A stretch of DNA of 64,000 nt from assembly GCF_945957355.1 (NCBI RefSeq), contig NZ_CAMFKM010000019.1, positions 1 to 64,000 of the forward strand, read 5' to 3'. Source of the DNA: an uncultured Reyranella sp. Its GTDB lineage: Bacteria > Pseudomonadota > Alphaproteobacteria > Reyranellales > Reyranellaceae. A program made the translations under genes and the position numbers. Below are positions 10,347-19,349 of this stretch, one piece after another; within the stretch, counting starts at the first letter, position 1; each line of letters starts with the position of its first letter. Under the pieces are notes generated by a model. It searched no databases. It saw only the letters and a program-made list of their open reading frames with translations, and was not told the origin of the DNA.

Positions 10347-11435
10347 TCACGAGGCGCGCTTGCGTCGGGCCGCGGGCTTGGCCGCCGCCTTCTTCACGGC
10401 CGTCTTGCGGACGGCGGTCTTCTTGACCGGCTTGGCGGCGGCCTCGTCCTCGAGCGCCCACATCTTTTCGAGCGCATAGAAGGCGCGCGCTTCGGGGCGG
10501 AAGACGTGCACGATCACGTCGCCGGCATCGACCAGCACCCAGTCGCCGGTCTGCTTGCCTTCCACGGGCGTGTAGCCGTGGCCGGTCTGCTTCAGCTTGT
10601 CGGCGAGATGCTCGGCGATGGCCACGACCTGGCGGGTCGAGCGGCCGGAGGCGATCACCATGTAATCGGCGAAGGCCGACTTGCCCTTGAGGTCGATGAC
10701 GACGATGTCCTCGGCCTTGTTGTCGTCCAGCGACTGGCGCACCAGTTCGAGGAGCGCGTCGGAGGCTTTGCTTCGATCGGGAAGCGTGCGGGTCTGGGCG
10801 GGGATGGTCTTTCCTTTCGATCTGGTCCGTCGGGGCCGCCCGGCGCGGATGGCCGTCGCGGAATGTTCATCCAACCTGCTCGGGATAAAGCACCAGGCCG
10901 GCGGCTCGCAAGTGGCCAGCTGCCGGGCCTGGTCCGCTCCCAGGCGGAATCGCGCGAAGGTTCGCGGCGCCGGCGAGGCCAGCGCGGCAAGGCCCCAGCC
11001 CGGCCGCGCGAAGGCTGCGATGGCAACGGTTGCGAACAGCTCGCGCCAGTTCGCCCAGTCGACGAGCTGGGGCAGGATGTCGGCCCCCATCAGCCAGACG
11101 AACTTCGCGTCACGGTAGACGCGCTTCAGCGCCCGCACCGTGTCGAGCGTGTAGCGCGTGCCCAGCACCAGCTCGGGCGCGGCGACGCGGATGCGCGGAT
11201 GGCGGGCGAGCTGGCGGGCGCGGGCCACACGGGTCGAGAGCGGCTCCATGCCGTCGCCGCTCTTCAGCGGGTTCTGCGGCGAGACCACCCACCAGACCTC
11301 GTCGAGGCCGAGCCGCTTCAGCGCCTCCAGGCTGATGTGCCGATGGCCGTCATGCGCCGGGTTGAACGAACCGCCCAGCAGGCCGATGCGCCGCGTCGTG
11401 GCCCGCGATACGCCCGGCATCGGGTGCAGGCTCAT
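10347..11435 (-). CDS. nadD-rsfS: Nicotinate-nucleotide adenylyltransferase joined in frame to ribosomal silencing factor RsfS
   Basis: One open frame of 362 codons from the ATG at 11435. Residues 1 to about 200 are NadD, which makes nicotinate adenine dinucleotide: GLLGGSFNPAHDGH near residue 18 and HSATAIR near residue 191 are the nucleotidyltransferase signatures. Residues from about 224 are RsfS, which binds L14 and blocks subunit joining (LVRQSLDDNKAEDIVVIDLKGKS), ending in a Lys/Ala-rich tail. No stop lies between them and no in-frame ATG precedes the RsfS domain. An AAAGGAAAG Shine-Dalgarno-like sequence sits 5-6 bases before an in-frame ATC at 10805, a possible rare start. The product may be a fusion, or two proteins with a non-standard second start. 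Confidence 0.88.
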   Translation of the reverse strand: MSLHPMPGVSRATTRRIGLLGGSFNPAHDGHRHISLEALKRLGLDEVWWVVSPQNPLKSGDGMEPLSTRVARARQLARHPRIRVAAPELVLGTRYTLDTVRALKRVYRDAKFVWLMGADILPQLVDWANWRELFATVAIAAFARPGWGLAALASPAPRTFARFRLGADQARQLATCEPPAWCFIPSRLDEHSATAIRAGRPRRTRSKGKTIPAQTRTLPDRSKASDALLELVRQSLDDNKAEDIVVIDLKGKSAFADYMVIASGRSTRQVVAIAEHLADKLKQTGHGYTPVEGKQTGDWVLVDAGDVIVHVFRPEARAFYALEKMWALEDEAAAKPVKKTAVRKTAVKKAAAKPAARRKRAS

Positions 11436-11445
11436 GACGCGATGT

Positions 11446-12726
11446 TCACGGGCGAAGCGTGCCCGTGCCGCGCACGATGTTCTTGTAGGTCGTGAGCTCG
11501 ACCAGCCCGACCGGGCCGCGCGCATGCATGCGGTTGGTCGAGATGCCGATCTCCGCGCCCAGGCCGAACTCGCCGCCGTCGGCGAACTGCGTGCTGGCAT
11601 TGTGCATCACGATGGCGCTGTCGACCTCGCTCAGGAAGCGCTGTGCCGTCGCGTCGTTGTCGGTGACGATCGATTCGGTGTGCTGGCTGCCGTAGCGCGC
11701 GATGTGCCGGATGGCGCCGTCGACGCCGTCGACCGTGGCGACCGAGATGATCGGTTCGAGATATTCCGTGCGCCAGTCCTTCTCGGTGGCGGCCAGCGCC
11801 TTGGGATCGCGCTTGCGGACCTCGTCGTCGCCGCGCACTTCGCAGCCCAGCTCGTGCAGCCTGTCGAGCACCGGCTTCAGGTGCGTGTCGAGCGCAGCGC
11901 GGTCGACCAACAGGGTCTCGGCGGCGCCGCAGACGCTGACCCGGCGCATCTTGGCGTTGGCCACGAGGTCGCGCGCCATGGCGACGTCGGCGTCACGATC
12001 GACATAGACGTGGCAGATGCCGTCATAGTGGCGCAGCACCGGCACGCGGCTTTCCTGCGTCACGCGGTCGATCAGCGAGCGCCCGCCGCGCGGCACGATG
12101 AGGTCGAGCCAGTCCATGGCGCGCAGCATCTCGCCCACGGCGGCGCGATCCGTCGTCGGCACCAGCGCCACGCAATCCTCCGGCAGGCCGGCACTGGCCA
12201 GCGCGCGGCGCAGCAGCTCGACGATGGTGCGCGAGGAATGGAAGCTGTCGGAGCCGCCGCGCAGGACCACGACATTGCCCGATTTGATGCACAGCGCACC
12301 GGCATCGGCGGTAACGTTGGGCCGCGCCTCGTAGATCACGCCGATGATGCCGATCGGCACCCTCACGCGGCTGAGGGCGAGACCGTTGGGCCGTTTCCAC
12401 TCCTCGATGATCGCGCCGACCGGATCGGGCAGGGCGGCGATGTCGTCGAGGCCCTTGGCCATCGCCTCGATGCGCGCGTCGTTCAGCAGCAGCCGGTCCT
12501 GCAGGGCGCTGGTCATGCCGGCGGCCCTGGCCGCCTCGATGTCGCGCGCATTGGCGGTCAGGATCGCGCTCTTTTCCGCGCGGATCAGGCGGGCGGCTTC
12601 GAGGAGCGCCCTGTTCTTGGCGTCGGTCGGAGCGTTGCGCAGGAAGGCGGCGGCGGCTTTCGCGCGGCGGCCGAGCTCGGCCACGATGACCGTGGCGTCT
12701 TCGGCGGGCTTGGTCTGGACGTTCAT
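11446..12726 (-). CDS. proA: Gamma-glutamyl phosphate reductase
   Basis: Second step of proline synthesis: NADPH-dependent reduction of gamma-glutamyl phosphate to the semialdehyde. The 426-residue protein starts MNVQTKPAEDATV; the longer ORF start at 12858 overlaps proB and is a frame extension. The catalytic cysteine lies in VCGAAETLLVDR (about residue 260), and the LRGGSDSFHSSR and GPVGLVELTTYK segments are family hallmarks. It follows proB by 16 bp, giving a proBA unit downstream of obgE. Confidence 0.95.
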   Translation of the reverse strand: MNVQTKPAEDATVIVAELGRRAKAAAAFLRNAPTDAKNRALLEAARLIRAEKSAILTANARDIEAARAAGMTSALQDRLLLNDARIEAMAKGLDDIAALPDPVGAIIEEWKRPNGLALSRVRVPIGIIGVIYEARPNVTADAGALCIKSGNVVVLRGGSDSFHSSRTIVELLRRALASAGLPEDCVALVPTTDRAAVGEMLRAMDWLDLIVPRGGRSLIDRVTQESRVPVLRHYDGICHVYVDRDADVAMARDLVANAKMRRVSVCGAAETLLVDRAALDTHLKPVLDRLHELGCEVRGDDEVRKRDPKALAATEKDWRTEYLEPIISVATVDGVDGAIRHIARYGSQHTESIVTDNDATAQRFLSEVDSAIVMHNASTQFADGGEFGLGAEIGISTNRMHARGPVGLVELTTYKNIVRGTGTLRP

Positions 12727-12742
12727 GGACTGCTCCGTCTGT

Positions 12743-13858
12743 TCACTCGACCACGAGGTCGTCGCGATGGACGATCTCGTCGCGGCCGCGGAAGCCCAGC
12801 AGCCGCTCGATGTCGACGCTCTTGCGGCCGGCGATGCGGCGCGCATCCTCGGCGGCATAGGCGACCAGCCCGCGCGCGAGAACCCTGCCGCCGCGATCCT
12901 TCACGTCGACCACATCCCCGCGCCGGAATTCGCCGGCGACCGCGGTCACGCCGGCCGGCAGCAGGCTCTTGCCGGAGGACAGCGCGCGCACCGCACCATC
13001 GTCGACGACGAGCGTGCCGGCAGTCTTGAGCGAGCCCTTGATCCACTTCTTGCGCGCCGACAGGGGCGAGCCCTCGGGCAGGAACCAGCTGCAGCGCGCG
13101 GTGCCGTCGATCAGCGCGCCCAGCGCGCCCACCTTGCGGCCGTCGGCAATGGCCATGCGGCAGCCCGCGGCCATGGCGATACGGCCGGCCATCAGCTTGG
13201 TCACCATGCCGCCGTTGGACATCTCCGAGGCCGCAACACCTGCCATCGCCTCGATCTCGGGCGTGATCTCGCGGATCTCGGGAATGAACGTCGCCGAGGT
13301 ATCGCTGCGCGGGTCGCCCGTATAGAGACCGTCGATGTCGGACAGCAGGACCAGCGTGTCGGCCGAGATCATCTCGGCGACGCGAGCGCCGAGGCGGTCG
13401 TTGTCGCCGAAGCGGATCTCGTCGGTGGCGACCGTGTCGTTCTCGTTGATCACCGGGATGGCGCCGAGGCCGAGCAGGGTGGCCATGGTCTGCCGCGCAT
13501 TGAGGTAGCGGCGGCGCTCCTCCGAATCGTTCAGGGTCAGCAGGATCTGCGCCACGGTGATGCCGTGCCGTGCCAACGCCTCCTGGTAGGCCTGGGCGAG
13601 CCGGATCTGGCCGGTGGCCGCGGCGGCCTGGCTCTCCTCGAGGCGCAGCGGCCCCGACGCCAGCTTGAGATGGGTACGGCCCAGGCGAATGGCGCCGGAC
13701 GAGACCAGCACGACCTCGCAGCCGCCTTTGTGCAGGCGCGCCACATCGTTGGTCAGGGCCTCGAGCCAGTCGCGCCGGACCTCGCCCTTCGTCTCGTCCA
13801 CCAGGATCGAGGAGCCGATCTTGACGACCAGCCGCCTGGCGCGGGCGAGGGGAGTCAT
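12743..13858 (-). CDS. proB: Glutamate 5-kinase
   Basis: First, usually proline-feedback-inhibited, step of proline synthesis. The 371-residue protein has the amino-acid-kinase domain ([12 protein letters not shown] at the start, [30 protein letters not shown]) and a C-terminal PUA domain (about residues 280-360). Its ATG overlaps the obgE stop by 4 bases (ATGA), so its translation is probably coupled to that of obgE. Confidence 0.95.
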   Translation of the reverse strand: MTPLARARRLVVKIGSSILVDETKGEVRRDWLEALTNDVARLHKGGCEVVLVSSGAIRLGRTHLKLASGPLRLEESQAAAATGQIRLAQAYQEALARHGITVAQILLTLNDSEERRRYLNARQTMATLLGLGAIPVINENDTVATDEIRFGDNDRLGARVAEMISADTLVLLSDIDGLYTGDPRSDTSATFIPEIREITPEIEAMAGVAASEMSNGGMVTKLMAGRIAMAAGCRMAIADGRKVGALGALIDGTARCSWFLPEGSPLSARKKWIKGSLKTAGTLVVDDGAVRALSSGKSLLPAGVTAVAGEFRRGDVVDVKDRGGRVLARGLVAYAAEDARRIAGRKSVDIERLLGFRGRDEIVHRDDLVVE

Positions 13859-14868
13859 GCCGCGTCCTCGGCGGGTGCGCGCTGCTTGTCGACCAGCTTC
13901 ATCAGCTCGTGCAGCAGCGGTTGGACGCCCTGGCCCGAGACGGCCGAAATCACATGCACGGTCTTGCGGCTCACCTTCGCGAGCTGCGCGCGCTTGGTTT
14001 CGATGTCTTCGGGCGTCATGGCATCGGTCTTGTTGAGGGCCAGGATTTCCTTCTTGCGCGCGAGGTTGCCGCCATAGGCCTTCAGCTCGCGACGCACCGT
14101 GCGATAGGCATCGGCCACGTCGTCCTGCGTGCCGTCGACCAGGTGCAGCAGCGCGCGGCAGCGCTCGACATGGCCGAGGAAGCGCGTGCCGAGGCCCGCA
14201 CCTTCATGCGCGCCCTCGATGAGGCCCGGAATGTCGGCCATCACGAACTCGCGCTCGCCCACCTTCACCACACCGAGGCCGGGGTGCAGCGTCGTGAATG
14301 GATAGTCGGCGATCTTGGGCTTGGCGTTGGTGTTGGTGGAGAGGAACGTCGACTTGCCGGCATTGGGCAGGCCGACCAGGCCGATATCGGCGATCAGCTT
14401 GAGCCTGAGCCACAGCGCCATCTCCTCGCCGGGCCAGCCCTTGTCGGCGCGGCGCGGCGCGCGGTTGGTCGAGGTCTTGTAGTGCAGGTTGCCATAGCCG
14501 CCGTCGCCGCCCTTGGCGATGACGATCCTCTGGCCGATCTCGGTCATGTCGGCCAGCAGCGTCTCGTTGTCCTCGGCGAAGACCTGCGTGCCGCGCGGCA
14601 GGCGCAGCACGATGTCCTTGCCCTTGGCGCCGGTGCGCTGGCTGCCCATGCCGTGATGGCCGGTCTCGGCCTTGAAGTGCTGGGCGTAGCGGTAGTCGAT
14701 CAGCGTGTTGAGGCCGTCGACGCATTCGAGGATGACGTCGCCGCCGCGGCCGCCGTCGCCGCCGTCCGGACCGCCGAACTCGATGAACTTCTCACGGCGA
14801 AAGCCCGCGCATCCCGCGCCGCCATTGCCGGAGCGGATGTAGATCTTGGCCTGGTCGAGGAACTTCAT
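13855..14868 (-). CDS. obgE: Obg family GTPase
   Basis: Ribosome-associated GTPase acting in 50S maturation and stress control. The 337-residue product starts [17 protein letters not shown]. The glycine-rich Obg fold covers residues 1-158. The G domain follows: G1 [10 protein letters not shown]3 [12 protein letters not shown] and G4 NKTD. There is no long C-terminal acidic tail. An intrinsic terminator separates it from rpmA upstream, so obgE-proBA may be transcribed from its own promoter or by readthrough. The start at 14919 in the ORF track runs into that terminator and is rejected. Confidence 0.96.
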   Translation of the reverse strand: MKFLDQAKIYIRSGNGGAGCAGFRREKFIEFGGPDGGDGGRGGDVILECVDGLNTLIDYRYAQHFKAETGHHGMGSQRTGAKGKDIVLRLPRGTQVFAEDNETLLADMTEIGQRIVIAKGGDGGYGNLHYKTSTNRAPRRADKGWPGEEMALWLRLKLIADIGLVGLPNAGKSTFLSTNTNAKPKIADYPFTTLHPGLGVVKVGEREFVMADIPGLIEGAHEGAGLGTRFLGHVERCRALLHLVDGTQDDVADAYRTVRRELKAYGGNLARKKEILALNKTDAMTPEDIETKRAQLAKVSRKTVHVISAVSGQGVQPLLHELMKLVDKQRAPAEDAA

Positions 14869-14883
14869 GGGTAGGGTCCAGAA

Positions 14884-14916
14884 ACGAAAAGGGGGAACGG
14901 CGAGCCGCTCCCCCTT
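14884..14916 (-). terminator. Intrinsic terminator after rpmA
   Basis: On the minus strand a stem begins AAGGGGGA and closes with TCCCCCTT, with an inner CGG/CCG helix and a CTCG tetraloop. It is followed directly by TTTTCGTTT. It lies about 25 bp after the rpmA stop and about 20 bp before the obgE ATG. Stem length and the T-run fit a Rho-independent terminator or attenuator between the ribosomal-protein genes and obgE. Confidence 0.8.
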
Positions 14917-14941
14917 CACAAATCCAATGGGATGAACGGCT

Positions 14942-15214
14942 CTATTCGGCAGCCAGTGCCGGCGCCGGGAGCACGTTCACCTCGACCTTGCCACCCGACC
15001 GGGTGCGGAAGGACACGACGCCGTCCGCGACGGCGAAGAGGGTGTGGTCGCGGCCGACGCCGACATTCTCGCCGGCGCTCATCTTGGTGCCGCGCTGGCG
15101 GACCAGGATGTTGCCCGAGACGACCTTCTGGCCGCCGAAGCGCTTCACGCCCAGGCGCTTGCCGTCGGAATCGCGGCCGTTACGCGAGGAGCCGCCTGCT
15201 TTCTTATGTGCCAT
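14942..15214 (-). CDS. rpmA: 50S ribosomal protein L27
   Basis: Large-subunit protein whose N terminus reaches the peptidyl-transferase centre. The 90-residue protein starts [20 protein letters not shown], which is diagnostic, followed by [11 protein letters not shown]. There is no Firmicutes-type N-terminal extension needing cleavage. It lies 22 bp downstream of rplU, the normal order, and is followed by a strong terminator. Confidence 0.98.
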   Translation of the reverse strand: MAHKKAGGSSRNGRDSDGKRLGVKRFGGQKVVSGNILVRQRGTKMSAGENVGVGRDHTLFAVADGVVSFRTRSGGKVEVNVLPAPALAAE

Positions 15215-15236
15215 CGTACTACTCCGGTCGCTTCAG

Positions 15237-15536
15237 TTAGGCGACGATCTGTTCGATCTTGACCACCGTCAGGTCCTGACGGTGACCGTTCTTGCGCCGC
15301 GAGTTCTGGCGACGGCGCTTCTTGAAGACGATCAGGTGCTCGCCGCGGGCCTGCTTCACGATCGAGCCCACGACCTTGGCGCCGGCAACGGTCGGCGCGC
15401 CGACCTTGTCGCCGACCATCAGCACGTCGGTGAATTCGACCTTGGCGCCGGCCTCACCGTCGATCTTCTCGACCGTGAGCTGGTCGTCGGCGGCGACCGT
15501 GTATTGCTTTCCACCCGTGCGGATTACGGCGATCAT
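15237..15536 (-). CDS. rplU: 50S ribosomal protein L21
   Basis: Large-subunit protein binding 23S rRNA, 99 residues. It starts [20 protein letters not shown] and carries the conserved [23 protein letters not shown]-binding segment. It is first gene of the rplU-rpmA operon, transcribed from the promoter at 15627-15654 through an 84-base leader with a strong hairpin. Confidence 0.98.
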   Translation of the reverse strand: MIAVIRTGGKQYTVAADDQLTVEKIDGEAGAKVEFTDVLMVGDKVGAPTVAGAKVVGSIVKQARGEHLIVFKKRRRQNSRRKNGHRQDLTVVKIEQIVA

Positions 15537-15593
15537 GATGACACCTGGCTTGAGGTTCTCCGGCTCGAATTGCCGAAAAACACGAAAGAACGC

Positions 15594-15614
15594 GGCGGAC
15601 CCGCAGGGCCCGCC
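15594..15614 (-). promoter_or_regulatory. Leader hairpin of rplU mRNA
   Basis: Transcribed from the minus strand this is GGCGG-G-CCC-TGC-GGG-T-CCGCC: a 9-bp stem with one G-U pair and a three-base loop, extended by a flanking C-G pair. It begins within about 10 bases of the predicted transcription start and is followed by CGTTCTTTCGTGTTTTTC. On the opposite strand the G-U becomes an A-C mismatch, which favours a role in this transcript. It may be an attenuator or an L21 autoregulatory site. Confidence 0.6.
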
Positions 15615-15626
15615 GAAGAAGCGCGG

Positions 15627-15654
15627 AATATACGCATGCCGGTTCTTGAGTCAA
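15627..15654 (-). promoter_or_regulatory. Sigma-70 promoter for rplU-rpmA
   Basis: On the minus strand, TTGACT (15649-15654) and TATATT (15627-15632) are separated by 16 bases. Both hexamers are close to consensus. The predicted start point near 15620 gives a leader of about 84 bases before rplU. Confidence 0.78.
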
Positions 15655-15848
15655 TGTCGGAGAAGCGCCGGGCGATGCCTCGTCGATGGGGCGGTTCGGG
15701 CCCGGAAAATCCAATGATTTCAGGGGGCGACGCGCGGGACAGCGCTCGCTGGAAACATCAAACGGCCTCCGGGTGTGCGATCTGGGGGTCCTTAAGAGCT
15801 TGAATTGATGCGCTTATTCGGATTTCCGCCTCCCTGTGCCGGAACCTG

Positions 15849-15877
15849 TTGCTCCCCCAAGGACGCCCGCCTATAAA
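15849..15877 (+). promoter_or_regulatory. Promoter of the tRNA-Ser gene
   Basis: TTGCTC (15849-15854) and TATAAA (15872-15877) are separated by 17 bases, with the tRNA beginning 10 bases after the -10 element. Spacing and position fit a stable-RNA promoter. The 200 bp between this and the rplU promoter hold nothing else I can identify. Confidence 0.65.
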
Positions 15878-15886
15878 CCCGCGCTC

Positions 15887-15976
<90 letters not shown>

Positions 15977-16277
15977 TTTGTCCGTGAACTGACAGTCTCT
16001 CCGTCCCCGCGACGGCCACAGAAAGCCCAATAGCCGCGGGCATTCCGATTTGGACCTGTTGACCGGCCTCGGCGCCGGAAGGGCCGAATGTCTCTCTCCC
16101 AGGCCCTTTCTCTCCAAAGCTGATGACTGCGGGATTTAGTACGCTTCTTGTAAGTCTCTGATCTAATTGACGAATTCGGGGCGTGGTTCTGCGTGTTTCG
16201 ATGGTCCGGGCGGTCAGAGAGCGGAGCCGGGATCCGAAGTTCGGGTAGGCGCGGCCGCAATAGCTGGACCTTCGTCG
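15977..16277. other. Intergenic spacer between tRNA-Ser and hsdR
   Basis: About 300 bp without a credible gene. The tRNA end and the hsdR stop border it. It may contain an attachment scar, since islands often begin beside tRNA genes. I see no direct repeat of the tRNA 3' end, no integrase fragment and no clear terminator. Confidence 0.5.
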
Positions 16278-19200
16278 TTATGCACTCGTATCAGCACGTG
16301 GCGGCGCTTGCGGTGGCGCCGCACCCTGATGGTAAGTCGCATCGAATACCGTGTCCGTTAGCCAGCGCTTGAAGCCGGGGTTGTCGCTGAACTGTTTGAA
16401 CAGCTCGGTATGATCGGACAGCAGCTCTAGCACCACGCGATTGAGCGCTTTGTCATGCTCCAGCTTGGCGTTTTGCTTGTCGGAGTGCGCTTGTGCGTTC
16501 TGGTATGCCTTGTCCTGCGCCACCCGCGCGGGGATCTCCTCGGCGATAACCTTGCGGATCTTATCCTCGTCTTTCCACTCGATGTTCCCGAAAAGGTCAT
16601 TAAAAGTTCTGACGATCGCTGAGAGCCTATCGATCTCTGCCTCGGCCCTGCCTCCACCACCTGCCGGCGGTACTGGCTCAACCGTGGCGTCCGCGTCGGC
16701 CATCACCATCTTCAAAGCAGCTTTGGCCTCCACTCGGTAGCTGTCCATGTCGATGGTCTCCAGCACCCCTCTTGAGAGGTCCTCTTCCTTGGGAGCGGGC
16801 AACTTGGGGATTAGGAAGTTCAGGAAGATCGACAGCTTTTCCCACGCCGGGTGGCCATAGCTCAGGATCGCGGCAAGGAAGCCGTAACTGCGCACGAAGG
16901 CTTTGGCTTTTCCCTTGAAGTTGACCTGATCGGCTTCGCCGAGCTTATCGTTGTATTCGGCCACGCAAGCATCGAGGACGGGGTCGAGTTTGTCCCGGTC
17001 TGCGCCGCTCAGGTACAGCGCCACCAAATCTTCCACCTGCGGCCAGCTATATACCTGCTGCCCGTCGAGTTCAGCCTTCAGGTCGTGCAGCTTGTTGGCG
17101 TCTGTCTCGCCGGTCTGGATGGTGGCGCGGTAGTAGTCCTGGAACGCAGACTTGACCGCCTCGGCGTTGTCGGCGAAGTCGAGCACAAAGGTGTCGTGCT
17201 TCTGCGGATGCGCGCGGTTCAAGCGCGATAGAGTCTGAACCGCCAGAACACCTGCTAACGGCTTGTCCACGTACATCGTGTGCAGCAGGGGTTCATCGAA
17301 GCCGGTGACGAACTTGTTGGCAACGACCAGGAACCGATACGGGTCTTGCTTGAGATTGGCCGGAATGTCCTTGCTCGGAAACCCGTTCAGATCGGCTTCG
17401 GTCTTCTTATGGCCCCCAATCGCAAAGTCACCTGAGTACGCCACGATGGCCTTATACGGGCTCTTGATCATCGTGAGGTAGTCCGACACCTCGCGCCAGT
17501 AGTCGATGGCCCTCGCAATGCCGTTGCACACAATCATCGCCCGCGCCTTGCCGCCGATTTTCTGCTTGCCCGCGACCTGTGCGATGAAGTGGTCGACCAT
17601 GATCTCGGCCTTGCTGCGGATGGCCTTATCGTTTGATTCGACGTAGTGGCGGATCTTTTTGAGCGCTTTAACCTTGTCGAATTCCGGGTCGTCCGCCACC
17701 GTCTTGGCCACCTGGTAGAAGCTGTTGTAGGTGGTGTAGTTCTCTACTACGTCGAGGATAAACCTTTCCTGGATGGCCTGCTTGGTGGTGTAGGTGAGTT
17801 CCCCAGGTGAACGGAACTGGACCTCGTCGCCAACGAGGATCTTCTCGCCGAACAACTCTAGCGTCTTGTTCTTGGGGGTGGCGGTGAAGGCGAAGTAGCT
17901 GGCGTTGGCCAGCAGCTTGCGCGAGGCGATGCGCTTTTCGATTTCCGTGTTGACCGCATCCTGTGTGCTGTCTTCCTCGAACTCCTCCTCCGTAACCTTG
18001 CCACCGAGAGCTTCGTGCATCCGCGCCGTGGTCTTGCCGCCTTGGCTGGAATGCGCCTCGTCAATCAACAGCGCGAAGCTTTTGCTGGAGAGGTCACCCA
18101 GTTCATCAAGGATGAACGGAAATTTCTGCACCGTGGTGACGATGATTTTCTTACCGCGACGTAAGTACTCCCGTAATTCCTGCGCGTTATCGGAGTGGCC
18201 GAAGATCGCTGCCACGTGGTCGTAACCCTTAATGGTACGAGCGATCTGTGTATCCAGCGCGCGCCGGTCGGTGATGACGATGATGGAATCGAACTGCGCT
18301 GTCAGCGGGTCGTCCTTGCGACGAAGCTCCACCAACTGGTGCGCCAGCCAAGCAATGGTGTTGCTCTTGCCACTGCCTGCCGAATGTTGAACTAGGTAAC
18401 GCCTGCCGACCCCATCGCCGTGTGCCCGACGCAGTAGGGCGCGAACCGTGCGCAACTGATGGAAGCGCGGAAAGACCTGCTTACGCTTCTTGCGCTTCTT
18501 GCTGCTGGCGCCCGCTTCTTCCTCTTCCACTACCTGCGCATAACTCTCGATGATGTTGGCCAGCGACTCGCGAGTCAAAACCTGCTTCCACAGGTAGTCG
18601 GTCTTCAGACCATCCGGGTTAGGCGGATTGCCTGCGCCGCTGTTCCAACCCTGGTTGAATGGCAAGAACCAAGACGCTTTGCCCTTCAATTCGGTGCAGA
18701 ACGCGGCCTCCGCGTCATCGATCGCAAAGTGCGCAACGCATCGACCCAATTGAAACAGTAGCTCCTGGGGGTTGCGCGTGGTCTCATATTGGACAATGGC
18801 ATCCGCTAACGTCTGCTTGGTCAGCGAGTTCTTCAATTCGAACGTTAGTATCGGCAGACCGTTGATGAAAATAACCAAATCCAGTTCGTTGCCGGAGTCG
18901 TTGCTGTAACGCACCTGCCTGGTAACGCTGAAGATGTTTCTGCCAAAGGCGTCCGCTGCGACGGCGTTGCCTGGCGTGGGCAGCAGTTTGTAGAGATCGA
19001 CGTGTACCGGCCCATGGCTCACGCCCTTACGCAGCACATCCACCACGCCGCGCTTGGTAATCTCACCTTGCAGCCGGTGCAAGAACTGAGTGCGTTTGAT
19101 ACCGTCCGCCGATAGTTCCAGCGTATCTAACGCCTTGGGCTGGGTGGCTTGCAAAAAGGCTAGCAGTTGCACCACATCCAGCGCTACGTCGCGGTTGTAG

Positions 19201-19349
19201 TCGGTAGGTTTGCCCTGTTTGTAACCGTTGTGGGTTGCGGCGAAGTCGGTGGGAGCCAGGGCATGGCTGTACTCGGGCTGCGGCACGCCGGTCAGGCCGC
19301 GCACCACGCGCGCCTCGAACCAGCGCTCGCTGGTGTCAGTCTTAGCCAT
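16278..19349 (-). CDS. hsdR: Type I restriction enzyme subunit R (HsdR)
   Basis: Motor and nuclease subunit of a type I restriction-modification complex, 1023 residues. The N-terminal nuclease core is visible in ELDLVIFINGLPILTFELKN (Asp and Glu-Leu-Lys of a PD-(D/E)XK site, about residues 155-172). SF2 translocase motifs follow: Walker A HSAGSGKSN (about residue 325), LLIDEAHSSQGG (about 430) and FTATPKNKT. It pulls DNA through the complex and cuts when translocation stalls on unmodified DNA. Its ATG overlaps the hsdS end by 8 bp. GC content looks lower than in the core genes. Confidence 0.96.
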   Translation of the reverse strand: MAKTDTSERWFEARVVRGLTGVPQPEYSHALAPTDFAATHNGYKQGKPTDYNRDVALDVVQLLAFLQATQPKALDTLELSADGIKRTQFLHRLQGEITKRGVVDVLRKGVSHGPVHVDLYKLLPTPGNAVAADAFGRNIFSVTRQVRYSNDSGNELDLVIFINGLPILTFELKNSLTKQTLADAIVQYETTRNPQELLFQLGRCVAHFAIDDAEAAFCTELKGKASWFLPFNQGWNSGAGNPPNPDGLKTDYLWKQVLTRESLANIIESYAQVVEEEEAGASSKKRKKRKQVFPRFHQLRTVRALLRRAHGDGVGRRYLVQHSAGSGKSNTIAWLAHQLVELRRKDDPLTAQFDSIIVITDRRALDTQIARTIKGYDHVAAIFGHSDNAQELREYLRRGKKIIVTTVQKFPFILDELGDLSSKSFALLIDEAHSSQGGKTTARMHEALGGKVTEEEFEEDSTQDAVNTEIEKRIASRKLLANASYFAFTATPKNKTLELFGEKILVGDEVQFRSPGELTYTTKQAIQERFILDVVENYTTYNSFYQVAKTVADDPEFDKVKALKKIRHYVESNDKAIRSKAEIMVDHFIAQVAGKQKIGGKARAMIVCNGIARAIDYWREVSDYLTMIKSPYKAIVAYSGDFAIGGHKKTEADLNGFPSKDIPANLKQDPYRFLVVANKFVTGFDEPLLHTMYVDKPLAGVLAVQTLSRLNRAHPQKHDTFVLDFADNAEAVKSAFQDYYRATIQTGETDANKLHDLKAELDGQQVYSWPQVEDLVALYLSGADRDKLDPVLDACVAEYNDKLGEADQVNFKGKAKAFVRSYGFLAAILSYGHPAWEKLSIFLNFLIPKLPAPKEEDLSRGVLETIDMDSYRVEAKAALKMVMADADATVEPVPPAGGGGRAEAEIDRLSAIVRTFNDLFGNIEWKDEDKIRKVIAEEIPARVAQDKAYQNAQAHSDKQNAKLEHDKALNRVVLELLSDHTELFKQFSDNPGFKRWLTDTVFDATYHQGAAPPQAPPRADTSA

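Noticed and set aside
11158-13029. 623-codon plus-strand ORF opposite proA and proB
   Set aside because: Shadow of proA; both catalytic motifs are on the minus strand.
15977-16277. Attachment site of a tRNA-Ser integrated island
   Set aside because: No repeat of the tRNA 3' end and no tyrosine integrase found; left as an untested possibility.
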